The translations under genes and the position numbers were made by a program. Below, one piece after another: positions 43,659 through 51,703 of a DNA stretch of 64,000 nucleotides; position 1 is the stretch's first letter; each line of letters starts with the position of its first letter. The stretch covers positions 108,502 to 172,501 of the IMG/VR virus record IMGVR_UViG_3300005288_000001; one strand, 5' to 3'. The DNA comes from a virus. The notes under the pieces were generated by a model that worked only from the letters and a program-made list of their open reading frames with translations, was not told the origin of the DNA and did no database searches.

Positions 43659-44839
43659 CAGAAGAATCCTACCTTGGAAGCGGTTTGCTTATTGGCCACG
43701 GGAGCCAGGGTTTGGGTGTGGAACAGCTCGGCGAGCGTATAGCTCTTCTTGGCAACCTCGGGCATATCGATGCCGAGTTTGGTAGCCAGAACCTTTGCCC
43801 GATCAGCTGCCAGTTCTTCGAAGTTCACGACGTCGAAGCAGCGACCCGGACGAATCAGGGCAGGGTCCACGTCGCGCACCGATGGGAGGTTGGTCGAGAA
43901 GATCATCTTCTTACCAGCAGTCGTAACCAGACCGTCACCGACGTTCAGGAACTTGTGCATCATGTCGTTACCGTCGCTACGAGCGCGCAGGAGCGTATCG
44001 GCGTCTTCGATAATGAACACGCTGGAGTCGCCTTCGATGAACTGTGCGAACACGAAGTCCTTGGCGAGAACGGCCGGATCGTAGGTAACGGTCGCGTTGC
44101 TCTTGGTATGCTGCAGGAAGCCACGAATGAACGAGGTCTTACCGGTGCCGGGCTTTCCGATCAGGAGGAGAATCGACGCATTGCTTTGCATGAAGCGGTC
44201 GTAATACTCTTCCAATGTTTCATCTTCCAGAAACGAGTACATTTCGCTGATGGGATTGCGGTCCTTACGGAGCGCAACGCTAACCGACGAACCATCACCG
44301 CTGTAGATCCATTCGAGGTTCGAATCGGATTCTTCGAAGTTCGAGAGGATCAGCTTGGCGATACGGTCAGTGAATTCTTCGCTACCGAAGGCATTGACGA
44401 CGCAACCGGAGTTGCCGGCGCGATAGGTGAAATACTGTTCGACACCTTCTTCCTCAGCTTCATTGTCGTCCTCGACGTAGAGGCCACCGTTGTTGCCGAA
44501 CTGGGTCTGACGGAAGTCGTCGAGCTGACCACTCTCCAGGAACTTGCGCCATTCGAGGCGGGTGCAGAGAACCGATACTTCACGGCTCTCGGTGTTGACG
44601 CCAACTTCAATTCGGCGAGCAACGATGCGGCCAGTGACGAAGTCGGTGAGGTCGCTTGCGGCCAGGAACTGACCTTCGGGATTGGCTTTCATTGGGGTGT
44701 ATTGTCCGTCGTCTGTGTAAAGTTTGAAGAATCGTTGGGCACGAACTAAGCGTCGGTATCTGCGGCGTCTCATAGTTAATCCTAGAGCTTGGTCTATGGC
44801 ATGCTCCACTTCAGGAGACACCCGATAGGGTTGGCTCAT
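43658..44839 (-). CDS. AAA+ ATPase
   Basis: This 393-residue protein has Walker A GKPGTGKT at 228-235, Walker B VFIIEDAD at 274-281, sensor-type FSTNLPS and an arginine-finger-like RPGRC near 330. The N-terminal 200 residues are not a recognised domain. AAA+ proteins of this type (BCS1/FtsH-like core) occur in large phages with unknown roles, possibly remodelling of replication or virion complexes. The gene overlaps the 60-residue gene upstream and the ligase downstream. Confidence 0.85.
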   Translation of the reverse strand: MSQPYRVSPEVEHAIDQALGLTMRRRRYRRLVRAQRFFKLYTDDGQYTPMKANPEGQFLAASDLTDFVTGRIVARRIEVGVNTESREVSVLCTRLEWRKFLESGQLDDFRQTQFGNNGGLYVEDDNEAEEEGVEQYFTYRAGNSGCVVNAFGSEEFTDRIAKLILSNFEESDSNLEWIYSGDGSSVSVALRKDRNPISEMYSFLEDETLEEYYDRFMQSNASILLLIGKPGTGKTSFIRGFLQHTKSNATVTYDPAVLAKDFVFAQFIEGDSSVFIIEDADTLLRARSDGNDMMHKFLNVGDGLVTTAGKKMIFSTNLPSVRDVDPALIRPGRCFDVVNFEELAADRAKVLATKLGIDMPEVAKKSYTLAELFHTQTLAPVANKQTASKVGFF

Positions 44840-45018
44840 TCGGGGAGGATGACCTGGGTCAATTGATAATCGACTTTGCCTTGGGTGGTGGCAATGAACT
44901 TTGCCGACTCCTCACCCTTGGTGGGTCCGAAGAAGTCTTGTGTGATCACCTCCGTCGTACCGGCAAGGCGGTAGCTGGAACGGAGACCATAAGCAGCGGA
45001 TGTAATTTCGGGGTTCAT
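44836..45018 (-). CDS. 60-residue hypothetical protein
   Basis: The product starts MNPEITSAAYGLRSSYRLAG and looks beta-rich. Its TGA overlaps the ATPase ATG (ATGA). It is the first gene after a terminator, so it probably starts the ATPase-ligase-gp33-gp59 operon. Family unknown. Confidence 0.6.
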   Translation of the reverse strand: MNPEITSAAYGLRSSYRLAGTTEVITQDFFGPTKGEESAKFIATTQGKVDYQLTQVILPE

Positions 45019-45058
45019 GACAAAGACCGTTTAAGTTAATCAGCCTTTATTTTAACGC

Positions 45059-45082
45059 AAAAAGCGCCCGAAGGCGCTTTTT
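45059..45082 (-). terminator. intrinsic terminator after clpP
   Basis: AAAAAGCGCC, CGAA, GGCGCTTTTT form a 10-bp stem with T tracts. On the minus strand it follows the ClpP-like gene and separates it from the ATPase operon. Confidence 0.9.
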
Positions 45083-45100
45083 CTTTACAACTGCTCTATG

Positions 45101-45679
45101 CTACTTCAAGTCCCTAACCTCATCCGCAATGCCATATTCAACCGCTTCTTCAGCAGTCAAGAATACATCTTCGGACGGAAGAAGCTTTTTACGGATCACC
45201 TTCTCAGATAGTCCCGTGCACTTCTTGTAATGGTTAATGACTCGCTCGGATGTCAGGTTGAACTCCTTAACAATGGCGAATAGCTCATGTTCTTTACCAC
45301 CGGAACCGGCAGCGAATTGATGAGACATTACACTAGTGTTTGGTGTAATAAAGCGGGAACCCTTTGCTCCGGACATGAGCAAGAATGTACCAGCCGAGGC
45401 CACACCACCAATCCCAATCGTTGCAATCGGAATTGAAGAACCTCGCATAACATCAATGAGCGCAAAGCAGGATAGGAGATCACCACCTTGTGAACAAATG
45501 AGCAGAGTTAACTGCTTCGGACGCTCTTCCTGGAAATTACAGGACAGTATCCACTCAATACATGCACGACAGGAATCCTGCGTGACATCATCCATGAACA
45601 GATAGTAGTTACTATCCTCACGGTCTACCCCCAACATTTTCGCCACGTTCTTGAACATCATTCTTCCTATAGAAGACAT
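45101..45679 (-). CDS. ClpP-like serine protease
   Basis: This 192-residue protein has the ClpP layout with a complete candidate triad: S95 in GGVASAGTF, H120 in SVMSHQ, D171 in SEDVFLTAEEA. ClpP forms barrel proteases that work with AAA+ unfoldases. The nearby AAA+ gene is a possible partner (inference). In phages such proteins may act as prohead proteases or modify host proteolysis. ATG 45679 follows AGGA; ATGs at 45661/45658 follow AGGAAG and would remove the overlap with the SleB gene. Confidence 0.87.
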   Translation of the reverse strand: MSSIGRMMFKNVAKMLGVDREDSNYYLFMDDVTQDSCRACIEWILSCNFQEERPKQLTLLICSQGGDLLSCFALIDVMRGSSIPIATIGIGGVASAGTFLLMSGAKGSRFITPNTSVMSHQFAAGSGGKEHELFAIVKEFNLTSERVINHYKKCTGLSEKVIRKKLLPSEDVFLTAEEAVEYGIADEVRDLK

Positions 45680-46130
45680 GGCGTCCTAGCTGAATAGTTC
45701 GCTTGAGGTTCCAGCCCGGATTGACGTGAACCGCATGAAAATACAAACTTCGCTTAGTGATATCCACCATAGTCCTGTAGTTTATATAGGTCGATTCGGC
45801 AATGGAGTAGATTTGCTTGTACCGAGTTGATTCTCGATTTACACGGGATTTGGTGTTAACCCATGAAAACTGGCCACGCTCGTAGACTACTCCACAAACA
45901 GTGTCAGGGAATCCCTTGGAAGCAACGCGATTCATAGTCACCAGCGCGACTGCCAGCTTACCGTCGTCCGGTTCACCGTTAGCTTCGTGGTAGATATTAT
46001 CCGCAAGGCATTGAACTTGTTTAACGTCTAAATTCGCGACGAGCTCAGATTCAGTGGAGGCGTAAGCTATTGGAGCAAGGATAGCAAGGCCGAGGATAGA
46101 ATGTATAATCGATAATTTTAGAAATCGCAA
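45618..46130 (-). CDS. exported SleB-type cell wall hydrolase
   Basis: This 170-residue protein has a signal peptide (hydrophobic 8-22, AYA cleavage near 24). Its Hydrolase_2 core reads QCLADNIYHEANGEPDDGKL, VALVTMNRVASKGFPDTVCG and GQFSWVN, with E49 as the likely catalytic Glu. It would cut peptidoglycan from the periplasm, so it is a candidate second endolysin or a muralytic helper. The start is TTG, 4 bp after the upstream stop, with no strong ribosome site, so the exact start is uncertain. Confidence 0.8.
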   Translation of the reverse strand: MRFLKLSIIHSILGLAILAPIAYASTESELVANLDVKQVQCLADNIYHEANGEPDDGKLAVALVTMNRVASKGFPDTVCGVVYERGQFSWVNTKSRVNRESTRYKQIYSIAESTYINYRTMVDITKRSLYFHAVHVNPGWNLKRTIQLGRHVFYRKNDVQERGENVGGRP

Positions 46131-46133
46131 AAC

Positions 46134-46790
46134 TTAGAAACCCATACCGAGTCGAAAGATCTTACGCTGCTTAATGAATTCAGGTATCCAATCTTTAGCC
46201 TTTTCGATAAAGATCAGAGGCTCAGGTTCATCATCCACACCCATGACGATAACGATGTTCGGTATTTTAACACCGGTTCTTTCCTCATAGGCAAGAGCGT
46301 AAGCGCCGCATTGCGCAAAGTAATTACCAATTTCGTCTCGTCGTTTAAGGCGGCGTGACGTCTTCCAGTCAATTATACTAGGAATTTGATCGAAGTCAGC
46401 TATTAAATCAACCGTACCCGCAACTCTAAGAATGTCGGAGTATAAACGCTGTTCCACACAACGGATATTGTCAATGCGATCGAGGGACTTTCGCATGGCC
46501 ACAAACATATCTTTATCAAAGACACTTGGTTGGGCAGTTCGATTGAACAGCACATCTTCCAGAAGACCATGCATACGTGTACCTCGCGCGGCAGCACGGG
46601 CACTAATGATCTTTGCTTCCTCAGGGCCGACCTTACGGACCCAATCGTCTAGCCAGGGATTGTCACCGAAGCCTAGAACTGTAGTAACACTTGGATAAAC
46701 ATAACCCTCCGGCGTTATATAGACGCGACCGTTAGGTCTATTATCTTGAACGAGGTCCGGCATTTGGACCGGAGGTAAATGTGTGTACAT
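46134..46790 (-). CDS. PD-(D/E)XK exonuclease (Cas4/RecB-like)
   Basis: This 218-residue protein has GTRMHGLLEDVLF, then 'RVAGTVDLIADFDQIPSIID' and 'WKTSRRLKRRDE'. These make up the E...GxxD...DWKT core of the RecB/Cas4 nuclease family. It is similar to small exonucleases of T4-like cyanophages and may act in recombination or host DNA breakdown. The N-terminus (YITPEGYVYPSVTTVLG) is also typical. Confidence 0.85.
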   Translation of the reverse strand: MYTHLPPVQMPDLVQDNRPNGRVYITPEGYVYPSVTTVLGFGDNPWLDDWVRKVGPEEAKIISARAAARGTRMHGLLEDVLFNRTAQPSVFDKDMFVAMRKSLDRIDNIRCVEQRLYSDILRVAGTVDLIADFDQIPSIIDWKTSRRLKRRDEIGNYFAQCGAYALAYEERTGVKIPNIVIVMGVDDEPEPLIFIEKAKDWIPEFIKQRKIFRLGMGF

Positions 46791-46792
46791 GG

Positions 46793-47407
46793 TTACTCGG
46801 TGAGGTAGCTGATAGCTGTATTATAACGCTCAATACGATCGTCCAGGCCGTTTGTTCCACCGTTGATACGACGCGTTAATGCTTCTACGTCGCCAGTGTC
46901 AGCAACCGCATTGAGATTGTTTACTGTCCAATACCAACAAGCACTGCGCAAGGCATACTCGGGCATTTCAAGTAGCTCAGGATTGTCAAGCAAACGATCA
47001 TCCTCAAAGAGGAATTGAGAGCACTGGTAATAGTTGTTTCGGCCGGTCACTTGAAGGATACCACGACCGCGGAACTTCCAACCCTCGCCGGATGCTTCAT
47101 CACCATTACCCATTCGGTTCGCGTACACACGCGAGGCAATTGCCTGAGGCTTACGAGCATATTGCTGTGCCGTAGATTGGTTGAAATACTTGCGGAAGGT
47201 ATTCAGGAGTCCGGTAGCACCGTAGTTCAGGTTCTCGGACATGGCACGATAATCCATTGACTCGTGTGCCGTTTGGCTTAGGAACGCTGCGATGCGTTCT
47301 GGTGTGGCAATTCCGTATTCAGGAAGAACCGTTGCCAACAACATGGCCCAGTTTTCTGGATCAGTGTTGTTTGGCATTACATGCGAGATAAGATCAGTCG
47401 TAATCAT
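46793..47407 (-). CDS. GH19 endolysin
   Basis: From the ATG at 47407 the protein has 204 residues. SQTAHESMDYRAMSENLNYG carries the two catalytic Glu of GH19 (E49, E58), followed by KFRGRGILQVTGRNNYYQ and INGGTNGLDDR. GH19 endolysins cleave the glycan of peptidoglycan. There is no signal peptide, so it would need the holin. The ATG directly follows the T tract of a hairpin that probably controls its translation. An upstream in-frame codon (47476) would overlap phoH and is rejected. Confidence 0.9.
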   Translation of the reverse strand: MITTDLISHVMPNNTDPENWAMLLATVLPEYGIATPERIAAFLSQTAHESMDYRAMSENLNYGATGLLNTFRKYFNQSTAQQYARKPQAIASRVYANRMGNGDEASGEGWKFRGRGILQVTGRNNYYQCSQFLFEDDRLLDNPELLEMPEYALRSACWYWTVNNLNAVADTGDVEALTRRINGGTNGLDDRIERYNTAISYLTE

Positions 47408-47433
47408 AAAAAAGCCCCGTAGAGTTACGAGGC
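47408..47433 (-). terminator. hairpin ending phoH and masking the endolysin start
   Basis: On the minus strand GCCTCGTA (47426-47433) pairs with TACGGGGC (47414-47421) with one mismatch, followed by six T and then the endolysin ATG. It looks like the phoH terminator. In any read-through transcript the only candidate ribosome site (GGGG, 7 bases before ATG) would be in the stem. Confidence 0.75.
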
Positions 47434-47441
47434 TATTTATG
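47434..47441 (-). promoter_or_regulatory. late-type box CATAAATA for the endolysin
   Basis: The box is one mismatch from TATAAATA. A T4-like start about five bases later (near 47429) lies inside the 5' arm of the hairpin at 47408-47433. Late transcripts would lack most of that arm, freeing the endolysin start. Confidence 0.6.
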
Positions 47442-47444
47442 TCA

Positions 47445-48218
47445 TTACGGAACGTCAGGGTGTGATTCGCACGCAATAATCCAGGACTTTACCAAGCTTG
47501 ATCGCACGATATCGTCAGGTGTGAAAGTGATACGCGAAAACTCACTCATCTTATTGGCCACGTCAAGGAACAAACGTAGACCGGATACGTCGTTACGACT
47601 CTTCACCAAGTCATTCTGCTTCAAGTCACCAACGAAGATAATCTTCGAGCGGTCACCGGTACGCGAAATAACCGTTGAGAGTTCGTGGAATGTCATAGAC
47701 TGACACTCGTCAACGACCACAATGGCCGAGTCAAAAGTTACACCACGCAATGCTGTCGTCGAAATGAATCGAACGAAGTGCTGTTCCTTAAGACGTTCAT
47801 AAGCGTCTTTTCGTTGGAATAGCGTAGCGAAGATATCGTGGTATGGGGCTTCGTAAATCTCCATCTTCTCGTTAATGTCACCAGGCATAAAGCCTTGGTC
47901 TCGGACTTGAACAGCAGAACGTACAATGACGATTTCCTTGTAAGGCGTGTCGCGGGACATGACGTCTTCGATAGCACGATACAGGCTCAGGAAGGTTTTA
48001 CCAACCCCCGGAGAGCCCAGTAGCGCCATGAAGTAATCGCCTCGCTTATACGCCTCAAAGAACTTGCCTTGATTTGCTGTCAGCGGCTCAAAAGTCTGTA
48101 GATGATCGAGCTTCATTTTCAACGCATTACTGGTAACCTGGGAGTTAACAGGACGGTTGAAATCAGCGGAACGGTTTTCACCGTCTTCGTAGACTTTTTG
48201 GTTGCGCTTTGTGGCCAT
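47445..48218 (-). CDS. phoH: PhoH-like ATPase
   Basis: The ATG at 48218 follows AAGGA at good spacing and gives 257 residues. Walker A is GSPGVGKT at 68-75, and the Walker B region is AIVVVDECQSM. 'IVIVRSAVQVRDQGFMPGDI' and 'IIFVGDLKQND' are PhoH hallmarks. PhoH is widespread in T4-like phages. Its role is not settled; it may act in RNA or phosphate-stress metabolism. The terminator hairpin follows. Confidence 0.92.
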   Translation of the reverse strand: MATKRNQKVYEDGENRSADFNRPVNSQVTSNALKMKLDHLQTFEPLTANQGKFFEAYKRGDYFMALLGSPGVGKTFLSLYRAIEDVMSRDTPYKEIVIVRSAVQVRDQGFMPGDINEKMEIYEAPYHDIFATLFQRKDAYERLKEQHFVRFISTTALRGVTFDSAIVVVDECQSMTFHELSTVISRTGDRSKIIFVGDLKQNDLVKSRNDVSGLRLFLDVANKMSEFSRITFTPDDIVRSSLVKSWIIACESHPDVP

Positions 48219-48254
48219 TAGATTCCTTGCAGTTGAGTTAAGAACTACCAACAA

Positions 48255-48497
48255 TTATCGCATATTCTTATTGAGTACAGACCCGTGTGTTCCCTTATGG
48301 ATATGCTGCATGATTTCTCGGAAGTCACCGTTTTGACGACGAACACCCAGTTGAACAGGATCTCCAATTGCAACCGCCGTGATGTGGCATTGTTCCAGCT
48401 GGGGATTATCCGCTTTGTATTTGTCGAGTTCAGAAATCCTGAGCATTACCTCAGTGACTTCTTGGGTTTCTTTATTAAGAAAATTGTAAGTAGGCAT
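48255..48497 (-). CDS. 80-residue conserved small protein beside phoH
   Basis: The product begins MPTYNFLNKETQEVTEVMLR and contains ISELDKYKADNPQLEQC and GDFREIMQHIHKGT. Small proteins of this pattern (FmdB-like N-terminus without the zinc Cys pairs) lie near phoH in T4-like marine phages. Function unknown. Confidence 0.7.
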   Translation of the reverse strand: MPTYNFLNKETQEVTEVMLRISELDKYKADNPQLEQCHITAVAIGDPVQLGVRRQNGDFREIMQHIHKGTHGSVLNKNMR

Positions 48498-48508
48498 ACG
48501 TTTACTTA

Positions 48509-48988
48509 TTACAGCTCTAGTTCAAGCAACCTAACGAGCTCTTTACAGGATGGCATATCACCCTTCCACTGGAGGGCTTCACCTTCGTTCCAACGAAAGT
48601 TAATACAATTGACAGCGTTATCGTCAATCAGCAAGACGTTCGGCTCGGCGAACTTACCCTTGGATTCACCGCAATGGGTAAAGTTTCTCTTCCACTTGAT
48701 TCCGTAGTGGTCTAGCCACACTGCCTTCTGGCGAGTAGCCTCGTCGTAGATCTCTTGCTTGTAGCTTCCGCCAGAAGAAAGAATCTCCACCTTCACATCA
48801 GGCCACTCAAACTGATATTCCGTCAGAATCTTGATGAGGTTCTGTGCCAGTGATAGCATCGGAAGCTCTTCAAAGACCTTGTGGGTCAAAACCATCTGGC
48901 GAAATGTAGTGTTAGGAAGGTGCTTGATGTGACTGTAGTAGTCAGCCAAGACACCATCCATGTCAACGTAGATGGTGTGATATCTCAT
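48509..48988 (-). CDS. HAD-family 5'(3')-deoxyribonucleotidase-like
   Basis: This 159-residue protein has the HAD motif I DMDGVLAD at 9-16 (D9 nucleophile, D11 acid), motif II in 'EILSSGG', and motif IV 'LLIDDNAVN'. The layout fits the NT5C-type nucleotidases, which remove phosphate from deoxynucleotides or nucleic acid ends. It could adjust nucleotide pools. Its ATG overlaps the VWA gene stop. Confidence 0.82.
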   Translation of the reverse strand: MRYHTIYVDMDGVLADYYSHIKHLPNTTFRQMVLTHKVFEELPMLSLAQNLIKILTEYQFEWPDVKVEILSSGGSYKQEIYDEATRQKAVWLDHYGIKWKRNFTHCGESKGKFAEPNVLLIDDNAVNCINFRWNEGEALQWKGDMPSCKELVRLLELEL

Positions 48989-49578
48989 TAGATCTTGCTA
49001 TCGAAGTCGCCCTTACGGAGCGAACGGGTGTAGGTGGAGTTGGACGCGAAGGCTTCCATCGATCCCGAGGCCGAAGCTACGAAGTTCTTCACACCCTTTG
49101 CGGCGAACGAGTACTGCTGAGCAGTGGCGAAAGCATCCTGGTTAGCAGCCTGAAACACGAATTCCCAACCAAGGTTCTGAGCCATCGAGGTCATTCCCTT
49201 GACACGGTCAGCCGAGTAGTTCTTCGAAGAGTTCTCGCCACCGTCGGTGATGATGGTAACGATGACCAGCTGAGCCCACTTCTCCTTGGCGATACGCTTG
49301 GACTGAGCTTCCAGAGTCTGACCGATACCGTCGTTCAGCGCCGTGTTACCACGAGGGACGAACGTATTGTGTTCCAGAAAAGGAACTTCCTTAACAGCCA
49401 CGGCTTCATAGACCGTTTCGACGATGTCATCGAATTGGACGTAGGTCACGCGAGCTTCTCCTTCTTCTGCTTGGTGGTCACGAAGCGACTTGTTATATCC
49501 TTCGATAACCGAAGAACGAATGGAGCCCATCGAACCCGAGCGGTCGACGATGTAAATGAGTTCGGTACGGAGTGTCAT
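48988..49578 (-). CDS. VWA-domain protein
   Basis: This 196-residue single-domain protein has the MIDAS motif DRSGSMGS near residues 12-19, PRGNTALNDGIG and ITDGGENSSKN, in the order of von Willebrand A domains of the TerY type. Such domains bind partners through a metal ion. The partner here is unknown. It overlaps the phosphoesterase gene by 4 bp, which suggests a functional pair. Confidence 0.85.
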   Translation of the reverse strand: MTLRTELIYIVDRSGSMGSIRSSVIEGYNKSLRDHQAEEGEARVTYVQFDDIVETVYEAVAVKEVPFLEHNTFVPRGNTALNDGIGQTLEAQSKRIAKEKWAQLVIVTIITDGGENSSKNYSADRVKGMTSMAQNLGWEFVFQAANQDAFATAQQYSFAAKGVKNFVASASGSMEAFASNSTYTRSLRKGDFDSKI

Positions 49579-50420
49579 AGTTCTATTACTTTCAGTTTGA
49601 AGTTCTTTGCGGATTCCTCATGACCCTCATATCCGCGAGGGTTGCACACAACTCGTGTGTCGTGGACTTGGTAATCAAACTCGAAGTGAGTATGACCATG
49701 AGTCCATAGCTTAATGTTCCGATGTCGGTCCATGAGCAGTTCAAGGTCGCTGTGGTAAGCTCCGTTGGAATGCTTTTCGTGGGCAAACGAAGAATGCACG
49801 CTACGGAAGCTTGGCGAGTGGTGACCAATAACGATTGTTGGCTCGCCTAGATCAGCAGCCTTCCCAATGCTGATACGGGTCTGGATGTGTTCCTTGAGCG
49901 TATCAGCCGGCGTCAGCAGGTTCTTGGCACCATAGGTTCGATCATACGGATGAATGACTGGCGGGTAACGAGTATCCTCGATCACTCGATAGTCGTTCGT
50001 GTACGTCTTACAGATGGCCATCGTGACCGGGTCCTGGTAGTTGAAATCGGACCACAGCGTAGACCCGAAAACAACATACTCCCTAAAGTGGACATACTCT
50101 TTATCGAGCAGGATCACATTGTGGAAGTTATTCCGGGTGAGGAACTCACGAATCTGCTTCGCCGATTCAGGGAAGTCTCCATGATAATGCTCGTGGTTTC
50201 CCATGACGTACATTACCTGAGTAAACTCCGCCGACACATTAGCGAAGAATTCGGTGAACCTCTTACGAAGTTTACGTGACTCGGCATCGGTCTTGCGTTC
50301 AGGAAGAACCGTTGCCAACATGATGTCACCTGAAAGAATCAGGAGGTCAACGTCACCAGGATTCTTCAGTACAATTTGTGCAAACTCCAGATGGAGGTCC
50401 GATGCGAGTGCGATTTTCAT
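49575..50420 (-). CDS. calcineurin-like metallophosphoesterase
   Basis: This 281-residue protein has the five metallophosphoesterase blocks: SDLHLE, LILSGDI, VMGNHEHY, IGHHSPS and THGHTHFEF. Substrate is unknown; nucleic acid ends, cyclic nucleotides or phosphoproteins are possible. It follows two small membrane-protein genes and precedes the VWA gene with a 4-bp overlap. Confidence 0.88.
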   Translation of the reverse strand: MKIALASDLHLEFAQIVLKNPGDVDLLILSGDIMLATVLPERKTDAESRKLRKRFTEFFANVSAEFTQVMYVMGNHEHYHGDFPESAKQIREFLTRNNFHNVILLDKEYVHFREYVVFGSTLWSDFNYQDPVTMAICKTYTNDYRVIEDTRYPPVIHPYDRTYGAKNLLTPADTLKEHIQTRISIGKAADLGEPTIVIGHHSPSFRSVHSSFAHEKHSNGAYHSDLELLMDRHRNIKLWTHGHTHFEFDYQVHDTRVVCNPRGYEGHEESAKNFKLKVIEL

Positions 50421-50578
50421 TCAGGTTTCCGGTCGAGCGTTAGGATAATTGCAATGATCCATCCCAGCACATCCAATCGCGTAGGCGAAAAGAGACAGGT
50501 GACAGCATTGAAAATCAACGTTCCCATAACGATGTAATGGAACGTTGCGCCGTTGAAGAAGTCTTTGAGCTTGTTCAC
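50417..50578 (-). CDS. 53-residue membrane protein (GTG start)
   Basis: A GTG at 50578 overlaps the TGA of the upstream gene. The product (MNKLKDFFNGATFHYIVMGT...) has one or two hydrophobic segments and ends TLDRKPE. Its TGA overlaps the ATG of the phosphoesterase (ATGA). The chain of overlaps supports translation. Function unknown. Confidence 0.6.
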   Translation of the reverse strand: MNKLKDFFNGATFHYIVMGTLIFNAVTCLFSPTRLDVLGWIIAIILTLDRKPE

Positions 50579-50727
50579 AGCAAGTACTTCGTGACGAGGA
50601 ATTCAGCCGTCAGGTACCAAGACCAGAGAGGGATGAAGATTGCGAAGAAGGTTGACCAAAATCCCTTAGCCAGGAAAATACCAATAATCCAAGCCGGGAA
50701 AGTAATCAACGCGACAATACCTTTCAT
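50575..50727 (-). CDS. 50-residue membrane protein
   Basis: The ATG at 50727 follows AAGGATAAAC, a good ribosome site. The product (MKGIVALITFPAWIIGIFLA...) is hydrophobic with two helices separated by KGFWS. A TATAAT box lies 32 bp upstream. It is the first gene of the phosphoesterase-VWA-HAD run. Confidence 0.62.
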   Translation of the reverse strand: MKGIVALITFPAWIIGIFLAKGFWSTFFAIFIPLWSWYLTAEFLVTKYLL

Positions 50728-50758
50728 GTTTATCCTTTGTTAGTTTACTCCAAGCTCA

Positions 50759-50764
50759 ATTATA
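50759..50764 (-). promoter_or_regulatory. TATAAT box before the phosphoesterase operon
   Basis: TATAATTG on the minus strand matches the -10 of the early promoter family of this region, but no TTTAYT or TTGACA element is found 16-17 bp upstream. It probably drives the two membrane proteins and the phosphoesterase. Confidence 0.45.
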
Positions 50765-51009
50765 CGGCACGGTACTCCCTCGCGCTTAGAATGATTTGAA
50801 CTGCTCTTGGACTTTGATTGCGGGCGTTTGAAGGCCGGTTGGCCGCCGCTAAGGGGTTGGCCCGCCTAGCGGTTTTCAGGGGCTTGGCGGGGCTTGTAGG
50901 GGCCTTCATGCGGCTTCGCCGGGCCGGTTTTAGCGCCGCCCGGTGAAAACCTGATCAGGATGCTGAATGCGAGAAAGCCCCCGAAGGGGCGTTCCCGGAG
51001 CCGACCGAA
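50765..51009. other. GC-rich spacer, no convincing gene
   Basis: This 245-bp stretch is rich in GGCC, CCGG and GGGG runs and differs sharply from the surrounding DNA. A 49-codon frame from 50909 lacks a ribosome site and ends in the TATAAT box, so I do not call it. It contains the terminator at 50974-50992. Confidence 0.6.
50974..50992 (-). terminator. probable terminator of the exported-protein gene
   Basis: On the minus strand GCCCC TTCG GGGGC is followed by TTTCTC. The stem is short but GC-only with a stable UUCG-type loop. It lies 18 bp after the gene at 51010. Confidence 0.6.
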
Positions 51010-51678
51010 TTACTTGGGCATGCGGCGGGCGATGTTGGGGTCGTTCAGATCAGCACCGATCCAACGGAGCTTCTCTTCGTCGCGCATACCAGCCAGCTTG
51101 TTTCGCTGATCGGCGGTGCCCGAGATTGCCTGGAGGTTCTGCAGGTCCTTGGCTTCCTGGACGGCCGTACGAACCGAAGGTGGCGCCGAACTGATCTGGG
51201 TCCGCGTTCCATCCGGGCAAGGACGCTTCAGCTTGTCCATTGCTTCCTTGCCCGCAGCCATTCCGCACAGCAGGGCAACGTACAACTCTTCGTCCTTCGA
51301 GAGGGCCGCGAAGTTCATCAGGTTCAGGGAAACGCAGTCCGAGAGGGACTTCGCACCGCCGATGGAAACGGCACCACCCATCGCTCCGACAGCGACGCCA
51401 CCGGTGGCACCGCAATTGAAGCTGCCGCTGGCGACGGCCATGCCCGGCAGGAATGCCTGGCCGACGGTCTTGACGCCACCGCTCTGGTGGACTTCGGTCT
51501 GTGTGACCGTTGGGTTCGCGGCTGTGCCACCCGTTCCGCCTGTGTAGACGTTGATGGGGGCGGTCTGGGCAATTGCCGATGCCTGACCGGTGCCTGTGGA
51601 ATTGGACTCGACTTGGGCGAACGCGCCGAAGGAAGCCGAAAGGGCGATGGCCAGCAGGCCAAGCTTGATTTTGTTCAC
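51010..51678 (-). CDS. exported Gly/Ala-rich protein A
   Basis: The GTG at 51678 follows GGAGAG. The 222-residue product has a clear signal peptide (NKIKLGLLAIALSASFGAFA, cleavage near AFA-QV). A Gly/Thr-rich middle has three Cys that could form disulfides, and the C-terminus is charged and helical (DEEKLRWIGADLNDPNIARR). No family recognised. Codon use is much more GC-rich than the virion genes, suggesting recent acquisition from a host. It pairs with a second exported gene just upstream. Confidence 0.7.
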   Translation of the reverse strand: MNKIKLGLLAIALSASFGAFAQVESNSTGTGQASAIAQTAPINVYTGGTGGTAANPTVTQTEVHQSGGVKTVGQAFLPGMAVASGSFNCGATGGVAVGAMGGAVSIGGAKSLSDCVSLNLMNFAALSKDEELYVALLCGMAAGKEAMDKLKRPCPDGTRTQISSAPPSVRTAVQEAKDLQNLQAISGTADQRNKLAGMRDEEKLRWIGADLNDPNIARRMPK

Positions 51679-51703
51679 GTATCTCTCCGGGAAGGATTGG
51701 AAG

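Noticed and set aside
42885-43742. Long open frame opposite the ligase
   Set aside because: Coding shadow of the ligase gene; the product has no recognisable motif.
43649-44749. Long open frame opposite the AAA+ gene
   Set aside because: It mirrors the ATPase codon by codon and has no domain sense, while the minus strand has clear Walker motifs.
50760-50909. 49-codon frame in the GC-rich spacer
   Set aside because: No ribosome site, ends inside a promoter -10 box, and reads as random Ala/Arg/Pro.
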